Shown here: piece after piece, positions 7,995 through 17,745 of the stretch
How positions within the stretch are numbered: the stretch's first letter is position 1
Layout of the letters: each line of letters opens with the position of its first letter
DNA from: Cardiobacterium hominis
GTDB lineage: Bacteria > Pseudomonadota > Gammaproteobacteria > Cardiobacteriales > Cardiobacteriaceae
Direction of reading: 5' to 3'
DNA: 64,000 bases
Assembly: GCF_900637305.1 (NCBI RefSeq)
Contig: NZ_LR134365.1
Span: 430,047-494,046, forward strand
The notes under the pieces: model-generated
Told to the model about the DNA's origin: nothing
The model's input: the letters and a program-made list of their open reading frames with translations, nothing else
Databases searched by the model: none
Program-made: the position numbers and the translations under genes

Positions 7995-9473
7995 TTATTT
8001 GCCGCGCGGTTTTTTCGCCGTCGGCGCTTTGGCTTTGCCGTCCAGCGCCGGAGCTTTGACGCCGTATTCGTTCAGGCCGCCGCCCATGGTGATGTAGAGA
8101 TCCACGTTGTTGAGGAGGATTTGCAGCTCGGTGGCGAGCAGTCCCTGGTCGCTGGCATAGCTTTCGCGTTGGGCATCGAGGCGGTTCAGCGCGGTGCTGA
8201 TGCCCGCTTCGAAGCGCAGGTTTTCGAGACGCAGGCGCTCGCTCACCGCCTTGTTGCCGCGTACTTGTGCCGCGTATTGTTCGGCAAGTGTCTGCCGCGC
8301 GGCCAAGGCGTCGGCGACTTCGTAGAAGGCGCTCTGCACGGTGCTTTGGTAGGTTTCGATGAGGATTTTTTGTTGCGCTTCGGCGATGTCCACCGCGCGG
8401 TTCAGTTTGGCGCGGTTGAAGATGGGCAGGGTGATGCTCGGCATGATGCTCCAGCCCAGGTTCGGCGCCTTGATCATTTGGTCGAGTTCGGGGCTGCTGT
8501 AGCCGATGTTGCCGGTGAGGCTGATGCTCGGGTAGAGCGCCGCGCGCGCCGCGCCGATGTTGGCGTTGGCCGCTTTGAGTTGGTATTCGGCTTCGCGGAT
8601 GTCCGGGCGGTTTTGTAGGACGGTGGCGGGGATACCGCCCGGCAGGCGCAGGTCGGCAAAGGCTTTTTTGAGGTTGCCCGCAGCCGGCAGGTTGAGCTGG
8701 CTCACCGGTTTGCCGACGAGGAGCGAGAGGGCGTTCAGCGCTTTTTGCCGGGCGCGTTCGGCTTCGGCAGAGCTGCTGCGCGCGCTTTCGATTTGGGTTT
8801 GTACGCCGCTCAAATCGCTTCCGGTCATCAGCCCCGCGTCAAACTGGAGTTTGGAGAGGCGGTAGCTTTCCTGGCGGCTGTGCAGGACTTCATCCGCCAG
8901 TTTTTTTTGTGCTTCGGCGATGCGCGCCTGGTAGTAGGTTTTGGCAACGGCGGAGATGATGCCGAGGGTGGCGGCGTCGCGCGCTTCGAAGGTGGCGAGG
9001 TAGCGGTTCAGCGCCTGGTCGTTCATGGATTTGACGCGGCCGTAGAAGTCGAGTTCGAAACCGGCGCTGGCGAGGCTAAGGTTATGCACGGTGGCAACGC
9101 GCGCCTTGCCGGTGCCGGTGAGGTCGCGCGCGGTGCGGTTGCGGGTGATGCTGCCGTTGGCGGCGACGGTCGGCAGGTAGTCGGTTTGTTGGATGCCGTA
9201 TTGTGCCTGGGCGATTTCGATGTTGAGCGCGGCTTTTTTCAGGTCGTGGTTGTGGGCAAGCGCTGCTTCGATGAGTTTTTGCAGTTGCGGGTCGCGGAAG
9301 TAATCGCGCCAGCCGGTTTCGGCCGCGGTTTGTCCGCTGGCGTGGCCTTGTTCGTCGATGGCGACTTCCATCCAGTTTTGCGGTAGGGCGGCTTCGGGCT
9401 GTTGGTAGCTCGGAGCGAGGCTGCATCCCGCCAGCATGAGGGCGAGCGGGATGGGTTTGAGCAGGTGTTTCAT
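7995..9473 (-). CDS. RND efflux outer membrane channel lipoprotein (OprM/MtrE/NodT type)
   Basis: TolC-family outer membrane factor of 492 aa completing a tripartite pump with the two upstream genes. Lipobox LMLAGC (Cys17) and the typical start SLAPSYQQPEAALPQNW. Two OEP repeats are visible, with AQYGIQQTDYLPTVAANGS in the first half and AALYPSISLTGNIGYSS in the second, plus RPDIREAEYQL, a hallmark of this family. Basic Lys/Pro-rich C-terminus. The gene is the last of the acrA-acrB-channel operon, 16 bp downstream of acrB. Confidence 0.95.
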   Translation of the reverse strand: MKHLLKPIPLALMLAGCSLAPSYQQPEAALPQNWMEVAIDEQGHASGQTAAETGWRDYFRDPQLQKLIEAALAHNHDLKKAALNIEIAQAQYGIQQTDYLPTVAANGSITRNRTARDLTGTGKARVATVHNLSLASAGFELDFYGRVKSMNDQALNRYLATFEARDAATLGIISAVAKTYYQARIAEAQKKLADEVLHSRQESYRLSKLQFDAGLMTGSDLSGVQTQIESARSSSAEAERARQKALNALSLLVGKPVSQLNLPAAGNLKKAFADLRLPGGIPATVLQNRPDIREAEYQLKAANANIGAARAALYPSISLTGNIGYSSPELDQMIKAPNLGWSIMPSITLPIFNRAKLNRAVDIAEAQQKILIETYQSTVQSAFYEVADALAARQTLAEQYAAQVRGNKAVSERLRLENLRFEAGISTALNRLDAQRESYASDQGLLATELQILLNNVDLYITMGGGLNEYGVKAPALDGKAKAPTAKKPRGK

Positions 9474-9489
9474 GGTGCTTTCCTTGTGG

Positions 9490-12400
9490 TCAGTAGGGCT
9501 GGTCTTCGGGTCGGGCGTATTTGTCGTGAACGCCGAGTTTGCCCGGGAAGAGTTTGCGCACGATGACGAAGAAGATGGGGATCATCACCAGGCCGAGGAA
9601 GGTGCCGACGCTCATCCCCCAGAAGACGGTGGTGCCGATGGCACGCTGGCTGGCGGAGCTCGCGCCGCTGGCGAAGTAGAGCGGCAGGACGCCGAGGATG
9701 AAGGCGAGCGAGGTCATGACGATCGGGCGGAAGCGCAGGTGGGCGGCGGCAAGCGCGGCCTGGATGCGGGTTCTGCCGCCTTCTTGCAGGTCTTTGGCGA
9801 ATTCGATGATGAGGATGGCGTTCTTCGCGGTCAGCCCCATCACGGTAACCAGGCCGATGACGAAGTAGGTGTCGTTGCTGAAGGTTTCGGCGTTGCGCGC
9901 GGCTTGTGGCCCGCGGAACATCGCTGCCATGAAGACGTTGAACGAGCTTCTGCCCATGACGCCAGCGGAGACGCCGAAGAAGCCGAGCGGCAGGACGAGC
10001 AGCACCGCGAACGGAATCGACCAGCTTTCGTAAAGGGCGGCCAGGCAGAGGAAGACGGCGAGCAGGGTGAAGCTGTACACGTAGAGCTGCTGGTTACCGG
10101 CGCGCTGTTGTTCGAGCGAGAGTCCGGACCATTCGATGCCGAAGCCCGGCGGCAGTTTTGCCGAGAGTTCTTGCATGGTTTTCATGGCGTCGCCAGAGCT
10201 TTTGCCCTGCGCGGCGCTACCGCCAACTTTCATCGCCGGGTAGCCGTTGTAGCGCACGGCTTGCATTTGGCCGTTTTCCCAGCTGAGGCTGGCGATGCTG
10301 CCGAGCGGCACTTGGCCGCCGCTGCGGTTGGGGATGTTCAGCGCCAGCAGGTCTTGCGGCTGCATGCGCGCGGCGGCGTCGGACTGGACGGTGACGCGCT
10401 GCAGGCGGCCTTTGTTGGGGAAGTCGTTGATGTAGGCGGAGCCGAAGTTGGTGCCGATGGTGCTGGCGATGGAGGTGATGTCCACGCCTTGCGCGTAGGC
10501 GGCGTCGCGGTTGATGTCGAGGCGCAGTTGCGGCGCGTCTTCCATGCCGTCCGGGCGCACCTGGGTGACTTGGTCGGTTTTTTGTGCCGCCATGCCGAGC
10601 AGTTGGTTGCGCGCGGCGAGCAGCGCTTCGTGGCCGGCGTTGCCGCGGTCTTCCAGCATGAGGTTGAAGCCGTTGGAGACGCCGAGCGAGGGGATGGGCG
10701 GCGGGCTCAGGGCGATGATGGTGGCGTCGCTGATGCCCATGAACATGCCGATGAGGCGGCCGCCGAGTGCTTTCGCACTTTGGTTCGGCTCGGGACGCTC
10801 TTTCCAGTCTTTCAGGGTGATGAAGGAGAGGCCCATGTTCTGCCCCTGGCCGCTGAAGCTGAAACCCTGGACGGCGACGACGTTTTCGACTTCCGGCTGT
10901 TGTTTCAGGATGGCTTCCATCTCTTTGATTTTTTCGATGGTGCGCTCGGCGGTGGCACCGGCGGGCAGCTGGATGCTGGCGATGATAAAGCCTTGGTCTT
11001 CGTTGGGCAGGAAGTCGGTCGGCAGGCGGCTGTAGATGTACACCGCGCCAGCGGTGATGGCGAGGTACACCACAAACATCGCATAGCTGATGCGGATGAA
11101 TTTGGCGACGGTGGCTTCGTAGGCATGGGTGAAGAATTTGACCATGCGGTTGAACCAGCCGAAGAAGCCGCGTTTTTCGTGGTGGTCGTCACGTACCGGT
11201 TTGAGCAGGGTGGCGCAGAGCGCGGGGGTGAGCGTTAGCGCCAGAAAGCCGGAGAAGCCGATGGAGCTTGCCATGACGAGGGCGAACTGGCGGTAGATGT
11301 TGCCGGTCGCGCCGCTGAAGAAGGACATCGGCACGAAGACGACGATGTTCACCAGGGTGATGCCGACGATGGCGCTCGATATTTGTCCCATGCTTTTGCG
11401 CGTCGCCTGGTAGGGGGTGAGTTTTTCTTCGACCATCAGGCGTTCGACGTTTTCGACGACGACGATGGCGTCATCCACCACAATCCCGATAACCAAGACC
11501 ATCGCGAACATGGTGAGTACGTTGATACTCATGCCCAGCGGGCTCATTAGCGCGACCGCGCCCAACAGCGAGACGGGGACAACGATGGTCGGGATGAGGG
11601 TGTAGCGCAGGTTTTGCAGGAAGAGGAACATGACGATGAAGACCAGCACCATCGCCTCAACCAGGGTATGCAGTACTTGGTTGATGGAGAGGTTGACGAA
11701 GGTGGAGCTGTCATACGGCGATGACCAGGCGAGGCCTTCCGGGAAGTATTGCGCCAGTTCGTTCATGCGCGCCTTGACGGCTTTGGCGACGGCGACGGCG
11801 TTGCCGTCGTTGGAGAGTTGCACCGCAAGGCCGGTACTGGCCTCGCCGTTCAGGCGGAGCGAGGTGGCGTAGGTTTGCTGGCCGATTTCGATGCGGGCAA
11901 CGTCTTTCAGGCGGACGGTGGCGCCGCCTTCGGTGCTTTTCAGCACGATGTTTTCAAAGTCGGCGACGTTGGCCAGTTGGCCGGGAACGTTGATGGTGGC
12001 GGAGAAGGTCTGCCCTTCAATCGCGGGCAGGGCGCCGATGCTGCCTGCCGGGATTTGCCGGTTCTGCGCGGCAATGGCGGCGGAAACGTCGGCGGCGGTC
12101 AGGTCGTAACCGCGCAATTTTTCCGGGCTGAGCCAGATGCGCATCGAGGCTTCGGAGCCGAATTGTTGTACGCCGCCGACGCCCTCAATGCGTTGCAGTT
12201 CGGGGATGACGTTGCGCACCGCGTAGTCGCTCGCGTCCTCTACCGTCAGGCTGGAGCCTTCTTTGACGCTGAGGGTGACCACCATGAGGAAGCCGGTGGA
12301 GGATTTGGAAACGGTGATGCCGTTTTGTGTGACCGAGGACGGCAGGCGCGAGGTGACTTTGGAGAGGTTGTTCTGCACGTTCACCTGGGCGATGTCTTCG

Positions 12401-12696
12401 TCCGTGCCGGTGGCGAAGGTCAGCTCCAGCGTGCCGGTGCCGTTGGCCATCGCGGTCGCGGTCATGTAATCCAGGCCGTCAATGCCGTTCATTTCGCGTT
12501 CGATGACCGACAGCACCGATTCTTCGATGGTGGCGGCGCTCGCGCCCGGATAGGCGACGCTCAGGCGGATGGTCGGCGCGCCGACGTTCGGATATTGCTC
12601 GACCGGCAGGCGGTAGAGCGAGAGCAGGCCGCCGAGCATGATGAAGATGGCGACGACCCAGGCAAAGACCGGACGGTCAATAAAAAATCTGGACAT
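9490..12696 (-). CDS. acrB: RND multidrug efflux permease AcrB
   Basis: Inner-membrane proton/drug antiporter of the HAE-1 family, 1068 aa (E. coli AcrB is 1049). N-terminus MSRFFIDRPVFAWVVAIF is typical. Twelve membrane segments and two large periplasmic loops. The proton-relay motif GIVVDDAIVVVENVER lies in TM4 (about residue 405), and TM10-12 include GLTAKNAILIIEFAKD. It exports hydrophobic antimicrobials, dyes and detergents with AcrA and the channel. Lies between acrA (12-bp gap) and the channel gene, one transcription unit from the acrA promoter. No truncation or missing key residue seen. Confidence 0.97.
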   Translation of the reverse strand: MSRFFIDRPVFAWVVAIFIMLGGLLSLYRLPVEQYPNVGAPTIRLSVAYPGASAATIEESVLSVIEREMNGIDGLDYMTATAMANGTGTLELTFATGTDEDIAQVNVQNNLSKVTSRLPSSVTQNGITVSKSSTGFLMVVTLSVKEGSSLTVEDASDYAVRNVIPELQRIEGVGGVQQFGSEASMRIWLSPEKLRGYDLTAADVSAAIAAQNRQIPAGSIGALPAIEGQTFSATINVPGQLANVADFENIVLKSTEGGATVRLKDVARIEIGQQTYATSLRLNGEASTGLAVQLSNDGNAVAVAKAVKARMNELAQYFPEGLAWSSPYDSSTFVNLSINQVLHTLVEAMVLVFIVMFLFLQNLRYTLIPTIVVPVSLLGAVALMSPLGMSINVLTMFAMVLVIGIVVDDAIVVVENVERLMVEEKLTPYQATRKSMGQISSAIVGITLVNIVVFVPMSFFSGATGNIYRQFALVMASSIGFSGFLALTLTPALCATLLKPVRDDHHEKRGFFGWFNRMVKFFTHAYEATVAKFIRISYAMFVVYLAITAGAVYIYSRLPTDFLPNEDQGFIIASIQLPAGATAERTIEKIKEMEAILKQQPEVENVVAVQGFSFSGQGQNMGLSFITLKDWKERPEPNQSAKALGGRLIGMFMGISDATIIALSPPPIPSLGVSNGFNLMLEDRGNAGHEALLAARNQLLGMAAQKTDQVTQVRPDGMEDAPQLRLDINRDAAYAQGVDITSIASTIGTNFGSAYINDFPNKGRLQRVTVQSDAAARMQPQDLLALNIPNRSGGQVPLGSIASLSWENGQMQAVRYNGYPAMKVGGSAAQGKSSGDAMKTMQELSAKLPPGFGIEWSGLSLEQQRAGNQQLYVYSFTLLAVFLCLAALYESWSIPFAVLLVLPLGFFGVSAGVMGRSSFNVFMAAMFRGPQAARNAETFSNDTYFVIGLVTVMGLTAKNAILIIEFAKDLQEGGRTRIQAALAAAHLRFRPIVMTSLAFILGVLPLYFASGASSASQRAIGTTVFWGMSVGTFLGLVMIPIFFVIVRKLFPGKLGVHDKYARPEDQPY

Positions 12697-12708
12697 GGTT
12701 CCCCCGGT

Positions 12709-13950
12709 TTATTGCGCGCTGGCAGGTTTGGCCGCATCAGCGGGCTTGCCTTCCGCCGCAGTGGCGGGCGCGGCAGCGGGCTGGCCGTCGGCATTGACCA
12801 CCACCGGCGTGATATGCGTCGCACCGCCCATCAACTGCGACAGGGTGTCAATCATTACCCGCTCGCCCGGCTTGAGGCCGTCGGTGATAATCCATTGATT
12901 TTTTTGCGTGCCGGCAATCTTCACCTCGCGCGGCGCGAACGAGCCGTCTTCGGCGACCACGCGCAAGGTGTCGGTCTTGCCACGGGTAACCGCGGCTTGC
13001 GGCACGAGGTAGGCATTATGGAACTGGCTCTGCGGAATGTCGGCGCGCACGTACAGCCCCGGCAGGAGCAGGCCGTCCGGGTTCGGCACTTCGGCGCGCA
13101 GCAACAACTCACCGGTGCTGGCATCGACCGTCTGGTCGGCAAAAAGCATCCGCCCCTTGTGCGGGTAGGGCGTGCCGTCATCCAGGGTAATCTGCACGGT
13201 AAAATCAACGCCCTTGAGCGCGCCGGACTGGAATTCCTTTTTAATGCGCATCAAATTGGCGGCAGACTGGGTAATGTTCACATAAAGCGGGTCAAGCTGC
13301 TGAATCTTCGCCATATTGGCGGTGCTGCCGGGGGCGACCAGCGCGCCTTCGGAAACATTCGACTTGCCGATGACGCCGGAAATCGGCGCCAGTACCTTGG
13401 CGTACTGCACATTGATTTCCGCCTGCTTGATCGCCGCTTCCGCGACCATGATATTGGCGGAGGCGACCTTCACTTCCGTCAGCGCTTGGTCATAAGTCTG
13501 GCGCGACACCGCCTTCTCCTTGACCAGCGGCGCGTAGCGGTTGGCGGTACTTTGCGCCAACGCCTTGTTGGCCTGCGCCAGCGACAACTGCGCCTTCGCC
13601 GACTGCAAATTGGCCTGATAAACCGCATCATCAATCTGATACAGCTGCTGTCCGGCGCGCACCAGCGAGCCTTCCTCAAACAGGCGCTTCTGCACGATAC
13701 CACTCACCTGCGGCTGAATCACCGCTTCACGCGAAGCCTCCAGCCGTGCCGGCAGATTCTCGGTCACAATCACCGTCTGCGGCTTGACGACCATCACCTT
13801 TGCCGGCGGCGGTTTCTGTTGTTGTGCGGCAGCAGGCGGCGCGTTACCTTCCTTCTTCTCGCCGCCCTGCTTTTCCTGCGCCACAGCGGGCGCAAACAGC
13901 GTTGCCGCAGACAGGGCAAACGCCAGAAATCTCACACGAATCTCCATCAT
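12709..13950 (-). CDS. acrA: RND efflux periplasmic adaptor AcrA
   Basis: Membrane fusion protein linking AcrB to the channel, 413 aa. The start at 13950 (tandem ATG ATG) is chosen for its GAGG ribosome-binding site and because it begins the signal peptide (MMEIRVRFLAFALSAATLFAPAVAQ); no lipobox Cys is seen, unlike E. coli AcrA. Barrel-sandwich halves (AVIQPQVSGIVQKRLFEEGS and VLAPISGVIGKSNVSEGA) flank an alpha-hairpin rich in Ala/Gln/Lys. The C-terminal beta-barrel and proximal domains end in an Ala/Pro-rich tail. First gene of the pump operon, divergent from acrR. Confidence 0.95.
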   Translation of the reverse strand: MMEIRVRFLAFALSAATLFAPAVAQEKQGGEKKEGNAPPAAAQQQKPPPAKVMVVKPQTVIVTENLPARLEASREAVIQPQVSGIVQKRLFEEGSLVRAGQQLYQIDDAVYQANLQSAKAQLSLAQANKALAQSTANRYAPLVKEKAVSRQTYDQALTEVKVASANIMVAEAAIKQAEINVQYAKVLAPISGVIGKSNVSEGALVAPGSTANMAKIQQLDPLYVNITQSAANLMRIKKEFQSGALKGVDFTVQITLDDGTPYPHKGRMLFADQTVDASTGELLLRAEVPNPDGLLLPGLYVRADIPQSQFHNAYLVPQAAVTRGKTDTLRVVAEDGSFAPREVKIAGTQKNQWIITDGLKPGERVMIDTLSQLMGGATHITPVVVNADGQPAAAPATAAEGKPADAAKPASAQ

Positions 13951-13983
13951 TATTTCCTCGTAAACTTGTAGAAAGAACCGCGT

Positions 13984-14027
13984 ATTATATACAGCATTGT
14001 ATGTAAGTCCAGAAACCTTGCTATACT
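13984..14027. promoter_or_regulatory. acrA/acrR divergent promoters with palindromic operator
   Basis: A near-palindrome at 13985-14006 (TTATATACA, 4-bp gap, TGTATGTAA; one mismatch) lies between a minus-strand -35 (TGGACT at 14011-14006) and -10 (TATAAT at 13989-13984), 16-bp spacer, for acrA. An extended -10 (TGCTATACT, hexamer 14022-14027) faces acrR. The half-sites resemble the TACATACA/TGTATGTA halves of enterobacterial AcrR operators. The layout implies repression of the pump and autoregulation by the adjacent TetR protein. Confidence 0.7.
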
Positions 14028-14057
14028 GCGCCACTTACAAAAAAACCTTTACGAATC

Positions 14058-14654
14058 ATGCGCCGAACCAAAGCCGAAGCCGAACAAACCCGAAACGACA
14101 TCCTGAAAGCCGCCCTCATCCTCTTTGACGAACAAGGCTACGCCCAGACCACGCTGAGCACCATCGCGCGCAAAGCCAAAGTTACCCGCGGCGCCATCTA
14201 TTGGCACTTTGAAAACAAAGAAGAAATACTGGCCGCACTGGCGCAGGCGCAGTTTGACGAATTAAACCGGCAGAACGCCGCTGCCATCGCCGCGCCAGAG
14301 ACTTGGAAAAGCCTGGGCGACAACATCGTCGCCTACTTCCACGAAATGATCCGCTGCCCCGACCGCCTCCGCTTCTTCCGCGCCTTCCACCAACACGGCC
14401 GCATCGCGCCGCTGGAAAAACTGCATCGCGAATACCAGGCACTATGGCAAATCCAGTGCCGCGAAGCGGTGCAGCGCGGCAAAGAAAACGGCGAACTGCG
14501 CGCCGACGCCGACCCCGAATACCTCTACTTCTACCTCTCGATGATGTTCTGCGGCCTGATTGACCTCTGCCTCGACCACGCCGACGCGCCCTACATCGCC
14601 GCATATAGCGAACGCACTGTGCGCGATACCATCGCGCTCATGCAGACCTTATAA
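14058..14654 (+). CDS. acrR: TetR-family efflux repressor AcrR
   Basis: 198 aa. N-terminal TetR HTH (about residues 10-57): TRNDILKAALILFDEQGY, TTLSTIARKAKVTRGAIYWHF, matching the AcrR/TtgR/MtrR group almost exactly in the recognition helix. The C-terminal ligand-binding domain is helical. Divergent from acrAB with a palindromic operator between them, so it very likely represses the pump until a ligand is bound. The ATG at 14058 begins MRRTKAEAEQTR, as in family members; no strong Shine-Dalgarno is seen. Confidence 0.92.
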   Translation: MRRTKAEAEQTRNDILKAALILFDEQGYAQTTLSTIARKAKVTRGAIYWHFENKEEILAALAQAQFDELNRQNAAAIAAPETWKSLGDNIVAYFHEMIRCPDRLRFFRAFHQHGRIAPLEKLHREYQALWQIQCREAVQRGKENGELRADADPEYLYFYLSMMFCGLIDLCLDHADAPYIAAYSERTVRDTIALMQTL

Positions 14655-14770
14655 ATAAAGAAGCATCGCACCCCACGCAACCGCCATGACGGCATTCCTA
14701 ACCAAATCGTCACAAACCATTTGCCAACAGCCCTGCCCGCCCCTACACTAGCCTCAACCACCCGCAGCGG

Positions 14771-16009
14771 ATGCCCACCCACCCCATGATTAAACGTCTC
14801 CTTGCCTTTCTCGCCGTCATCTGGCTCATCATCGCCATCCTTGCGCCGTCGTTCCTCGCGCCGCAAATTGACGCACAACTACACGCCTTCTTCGACAGCG
14901 CCGAAGCACATCGCCTGCGCGCAAACGGCATCGACCTGCAACTTGACAACTACCAACGCGGCTACTTCAGCAGCCAGGCAGACATCCACGTCAACATCCG
15001 CCCCTACGACGGTCAGCCGACCTGGTACCGCACCACCCTGCACGCGCGCATCAACCACGCGCCACTTTTCAACAGCGGCATCAACCTCATCAGTGCTACC
15101 CTCACCAACAGCGACAGCGACGGCCGCTACGCCCCCTATCTGCCGGACGGCCACCTGCGCCTGCAAACCCGCATCGCCATCTTGGGACAAATCCACCAAC
15201 TCATCCGCATCGAACCCAACCACACCACCAACCTTAACAGCGACGGCCTGCGCCTGAGCTGGCACAGCCACATCCGCACGCCTGACCGTGGCAACGGCGA
15301 ATGGCTGCTCGGCAAACAACAATGGCTGGAAGGCCGCTACCGCCTGGAACTCGCGCGCAGCAGCGGCACCTACCGCAACGACGGCGAAGCCCTGCGCCTC
15401 AGCGCGGCACAACTCAACCTCACCCGGCGCGACATCAGCACCAGCGACCAGCAGGACATCACCCTCTACAACCTGCAAGGCACGCTGACCCGCGCCGAAC
15501 AGCGCTACAACATCGAAGACATCACCTTCAAAAACAAAACCAGCTACGGCAAACCGACCAGCCAACGCCTGCAACACAGCACCATCACCGCGCACCACCG
15601 GGCGAACGGCAGCCTGCGCAACCTCGAAGCCCAGACCAGCCCGACCTTCGACCTGCCCGTCGCCAAAGCGCTGAACGGCGACCGCCTCTACCTCTCGCTC
15701 CAACAAGAAGCGGACGGCAACCGCCTCATCATCACCAGCAACCAAGAACAAACCACGCACATCAGCGGCAGCCTGCTCTTCCCGCTCCTGTTCCCGCCGC
15801 CGTACAACATCGCCCAATTAAACGGCACGCGCGGCGAATTCCGCCTTTACGGCGAATACGCACACGACAGCGGCCTCTTGCCCGTCCTCATGCTGGCGCT
15901 AGGCAAAGACCGCCTGCCTGCCGACAGCGAAGGCGACTACCTGCTACAAATTGACGTCAATGGCAACGAAGTGCGCGTCAATGGCAAAACCCTGCTAACG
16001 CTGCACTAA
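14771..16009 (+). CDS. YdgA-like (DUF945) envelope protein
   Basis: 412 aa with one N-terminal hydrophobic segment (LLAFLAVIWLIIAILAPSFLA) acting as signal anchor or signal peptide; the rest is hydrophilic and predicted exported. LDNYQRGYFSSQADIHV followed by INHAPLF is the DUF945/YdgA signature (DYQRGxFSSxA, then a short His-Gly/Ala-Pro motif). The biochemical role of the family is unknown. A second in-frame ATG at 14786 would give MIKRLLAF and is an equally good start; neither has a strong ribosome-binding site. Monocistronic, ending at a terminator. Confidence 0.8.
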   Translation: MPTHPMIKRLLAFLAVIWLIIAILAPSFLAPQIDAQLHAFFDSAEAHRLRANGIDLQLDNYQRGYFSSQADIHVNIRPYDGQPTWYRTTLHARINHAPLFNSGINLISATLTNSDSDGRYAPYLPDGHLRLQTRIAILGQIHQLIRIEPNHTTNLNSDGLRLSWHSHIRTPDRGNGEWLLGKQQWLEGRYRLELARSSGTYRNDGEALRLSAAQLNLTRRDISTSDQQDITLYNLQGTLTRAEQRYNIEDITFKNKTSYGKPTSQRLQHSTITAHHRANGSLRNLEAQTSPTFDLPVAKALNGDRLYLSLQQEADGNRLIITSNQEQTTHISGSLLFPLLFPPPYNIAQLNGTRGEFRLYGEYAHDSGLLPVLMLALGKDRLPADSEGDYLLQIDVNGNEVRVNGKTLLTLH

Positions 16010-16028
16010 AAAATTGCCTGCTGAGAAC

Positions 16029-16057
16029 AAAAAAAACGCCCCTTGCGGGGCGTTTTC
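16029..16057. terminator. Bidirectional Rho-independent terminator
   Basis: Stem ACGCCCC/GGGGCGT with A run before and T run after, between the convergent YdgA-like gene and lldP. Confidence 0.9.
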
Positions 16058-16074
16058 CATTCACATAACAGCCA

Positions 16075-17700
16075 TCAAGCCGCTACCTTAAAAGCAATAA
16101 AAATAGCCGCCATAATGGCTGCAATCACGCCATAAATAAACATCGGAATAGCAGTCTTCTTGATAATCGCGCCTTCCTGATTCTGCACGTCAAGTACCGA
16201 GCACACTGCAATAATATTGTTGATGCACACCATATTACCCATGGCGCCACCGACGGATTGCAAAGCGAGAACCGTATCGGTCGGCAAATGCACCTGGGTG
16301 GCGATACTGTGCTGAATACTACCAAAGGTCAAATTCGAAACCGTATTGGAACCGGAGAAGAAAGCCCCAATGGCGCCGAGATACGAGGCGAAATAGGCCC
16401 AATTCGTTCCGGCAATTTGCGCGAAACTGTTGCCAATCGTCTTCACCATCGAATTATCGCCGCCGACCATCATGAATTTCACCATAACCAGCGCACCAAA
16501 GAGCGCCAACAGCGGCTTAATGGTTTGCCCCAGCGTGGTGTAATACACTTTGAAGCTGTCGCGGAAACTGACACGGAAGAAAATCAGCGACAGCCATACG
16601 GTAATAACAAACGGAATAAAGGCCGGCACATAGAGTGTTTTATAACTCTCGGAAACGCCTTGGCCAAAAATATTCTTGAAGCTCAAAATCAGCGCGCGGC
16701 TCACCTCAAAATCAAAAATACCGAAATTGATGGCAAAGAGCGGTGTTGCATCATTAAGCAAACCTTTAATGCCCAGTTGCTGAATGCGGGTAACGATTAA
16801 AATCAGCATTAGCAACCCAAGCGGCGCCAATGCTTTTAATACTTGTCCGGTAGTGAGTTTTGCCTGTGCTTCCGCGCTTTCTGTTTTGGCAAGTCCGACT
16901 CCCTTGTTGGCAAGGAATACAGACAGCAGCAGACCGATACCGCCACCAACCAGCGACGGGAATTCATAATTCACCTGCGCCAGCAGCAAATACGGAATCG
17001 TACACGCGAGAATACTCAAATAAATAAAGCCGATATTCTTGCGGATTTCCGCCCAGGTAGTAATAAAGCGCAGCGCCAATACCGGAATAATAAAACCGGC
17101 GACGAAGTGAATCAGCCCGGTTTCCTTGCCGATAGCAAGAATATCTGCATCACTCAAAATGCCGCTTTTTTTCAACTCGCCAAAACCGAACCAGGTCGGT
17201 GTGCCGACCGCACCAAAGGACACCGGCACCGAGTTCATAATGAGCGCGAATACGGCGACCTGCATCGGCTTGAAACCGAGTCCGACGAGAATGGGTGCGG
17301 CAATCGCCGCCGGCGTGCCGAAACCGCTCGCGCCCTCAATCATAAAGGCGAATGCCCAGCCGATAATCATCAATTGCGCCACCGGATTCGGATTGATATT
17401 GCCGAGCCATTGGCGGATAACATTGATGCAGCCGGTCGCTTCCATCATGCGGTTAAAGAAAATCGCGCCAAAAATGACGGTAATCGGCGTTAAAGTCGCC
17501 ACCACGCCCGCTGCCGCATTGGCATTGAGCATCATAAAATCATTCTTGAAATAAAAAATCTGCAACAGATAAATGAAAAACGCGACGCCGGGCAAGGCGA
17601 TATAAGACGGCACGCTGTTTTTCTTGACCATCAGCCAGATGAGCAGCACAACCGGAAAAATGCTGAGAACCAGCGGCAACTGTTGATTGAATGCTTCCAT
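16075..17700 (-). CDS. lldP: L-lactate permease LldP
   Basis: Lactate:H+ symporter of the LctP family, 541 aa with about 12-14 membrane segments. Diagnostic stretches include GWAFAFMIEGASGFGTPAAI, NSVPVSFGAVGTPTWFGFGEL and GAFFSGSNTVSNLTFGSIQ. AAGGAG precedes the ATG. It lies 45 bp downstream of lldD on the same strand, so uptake and oxidation of L-lactate are co-expressed. AT-richer than surrounding genes. Confidence 0.97.
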   Translation of the reverse strand: MEAFNQQLPLVLSIFPVVLLIWLMVKKNSVPSYIALPGVAFFIYLLQIFYFKNDFMMLNANAAAGVVATLTPITVIFGAIFFNRMMEATGCINVIRQWLGNINPNPVAQLMIIGWAFAFMIEGASGFGTPAAIAAPILVGLGFKPMQVAVFALIMNSVPVSFGAVGTPTWFGFGELKKSGILSDADILAIGKETGLIHFVAGFIIPVLALRFITTWAEIRKNIGFIYLSILACTIPYLLLAQVNYEFPSLVGGGIGLLLSVFLANKGVGLAKTESAEAQAKLTTGQVLKALAPLGLLMLILIVTRIQQLGIKGLLNDATPLFAINFGIFDFEVSRALILSFKNIFGQGVSESYKTLYVPAFIPFVITVWLSLIFFRVSFRDSFKVYYTTLGQTIKPLLALFGALVMVKFMMVGGDNSMVKTIGNSFAQIAGTNWAYFASYLGAIGAFFSGSNTVSNLTFGSIQHSIATQVHLPTDTVLALQSVGGAMGNMVCINNIIAVCSVLDVQNQEGAIIKKTAIPMFIYGVIAAIMAAIFIAFKVAA

Positions 17701-17717
17701 AAAATCTCCTTAAAACA

Positions 17718-17740
17718 GGCGGGCAGCCATGCCGCCCGCC
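17718..17740. repeat. Inverted repeat in the lldD-lldP gap
   Basis: GGCGGGC, 9-nt loop, GCCCGCC, occupying half of the 45-bp intergenic gap. No T run follows on the minus strand, so it is more likely an RNA-stability or attenuation hairpin than a terminator. Confidence 0.55.
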
Positions 17741-17745
17741 ATAAA

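Noticed and set aside
9436..11238. 600-aa ORF antisense to acrB
   Set aside because: Shadow of the high-GC acrB frame; low-complexity Gly/Ala/Val/Asp/Glu composition, no ribosome-binding site, and acrB is unambiguous.
11749..13971. 740-aa ORF opposite acrB and acrA
   Set aside because: Shadow frame crossing the acrA-acrB boundary.
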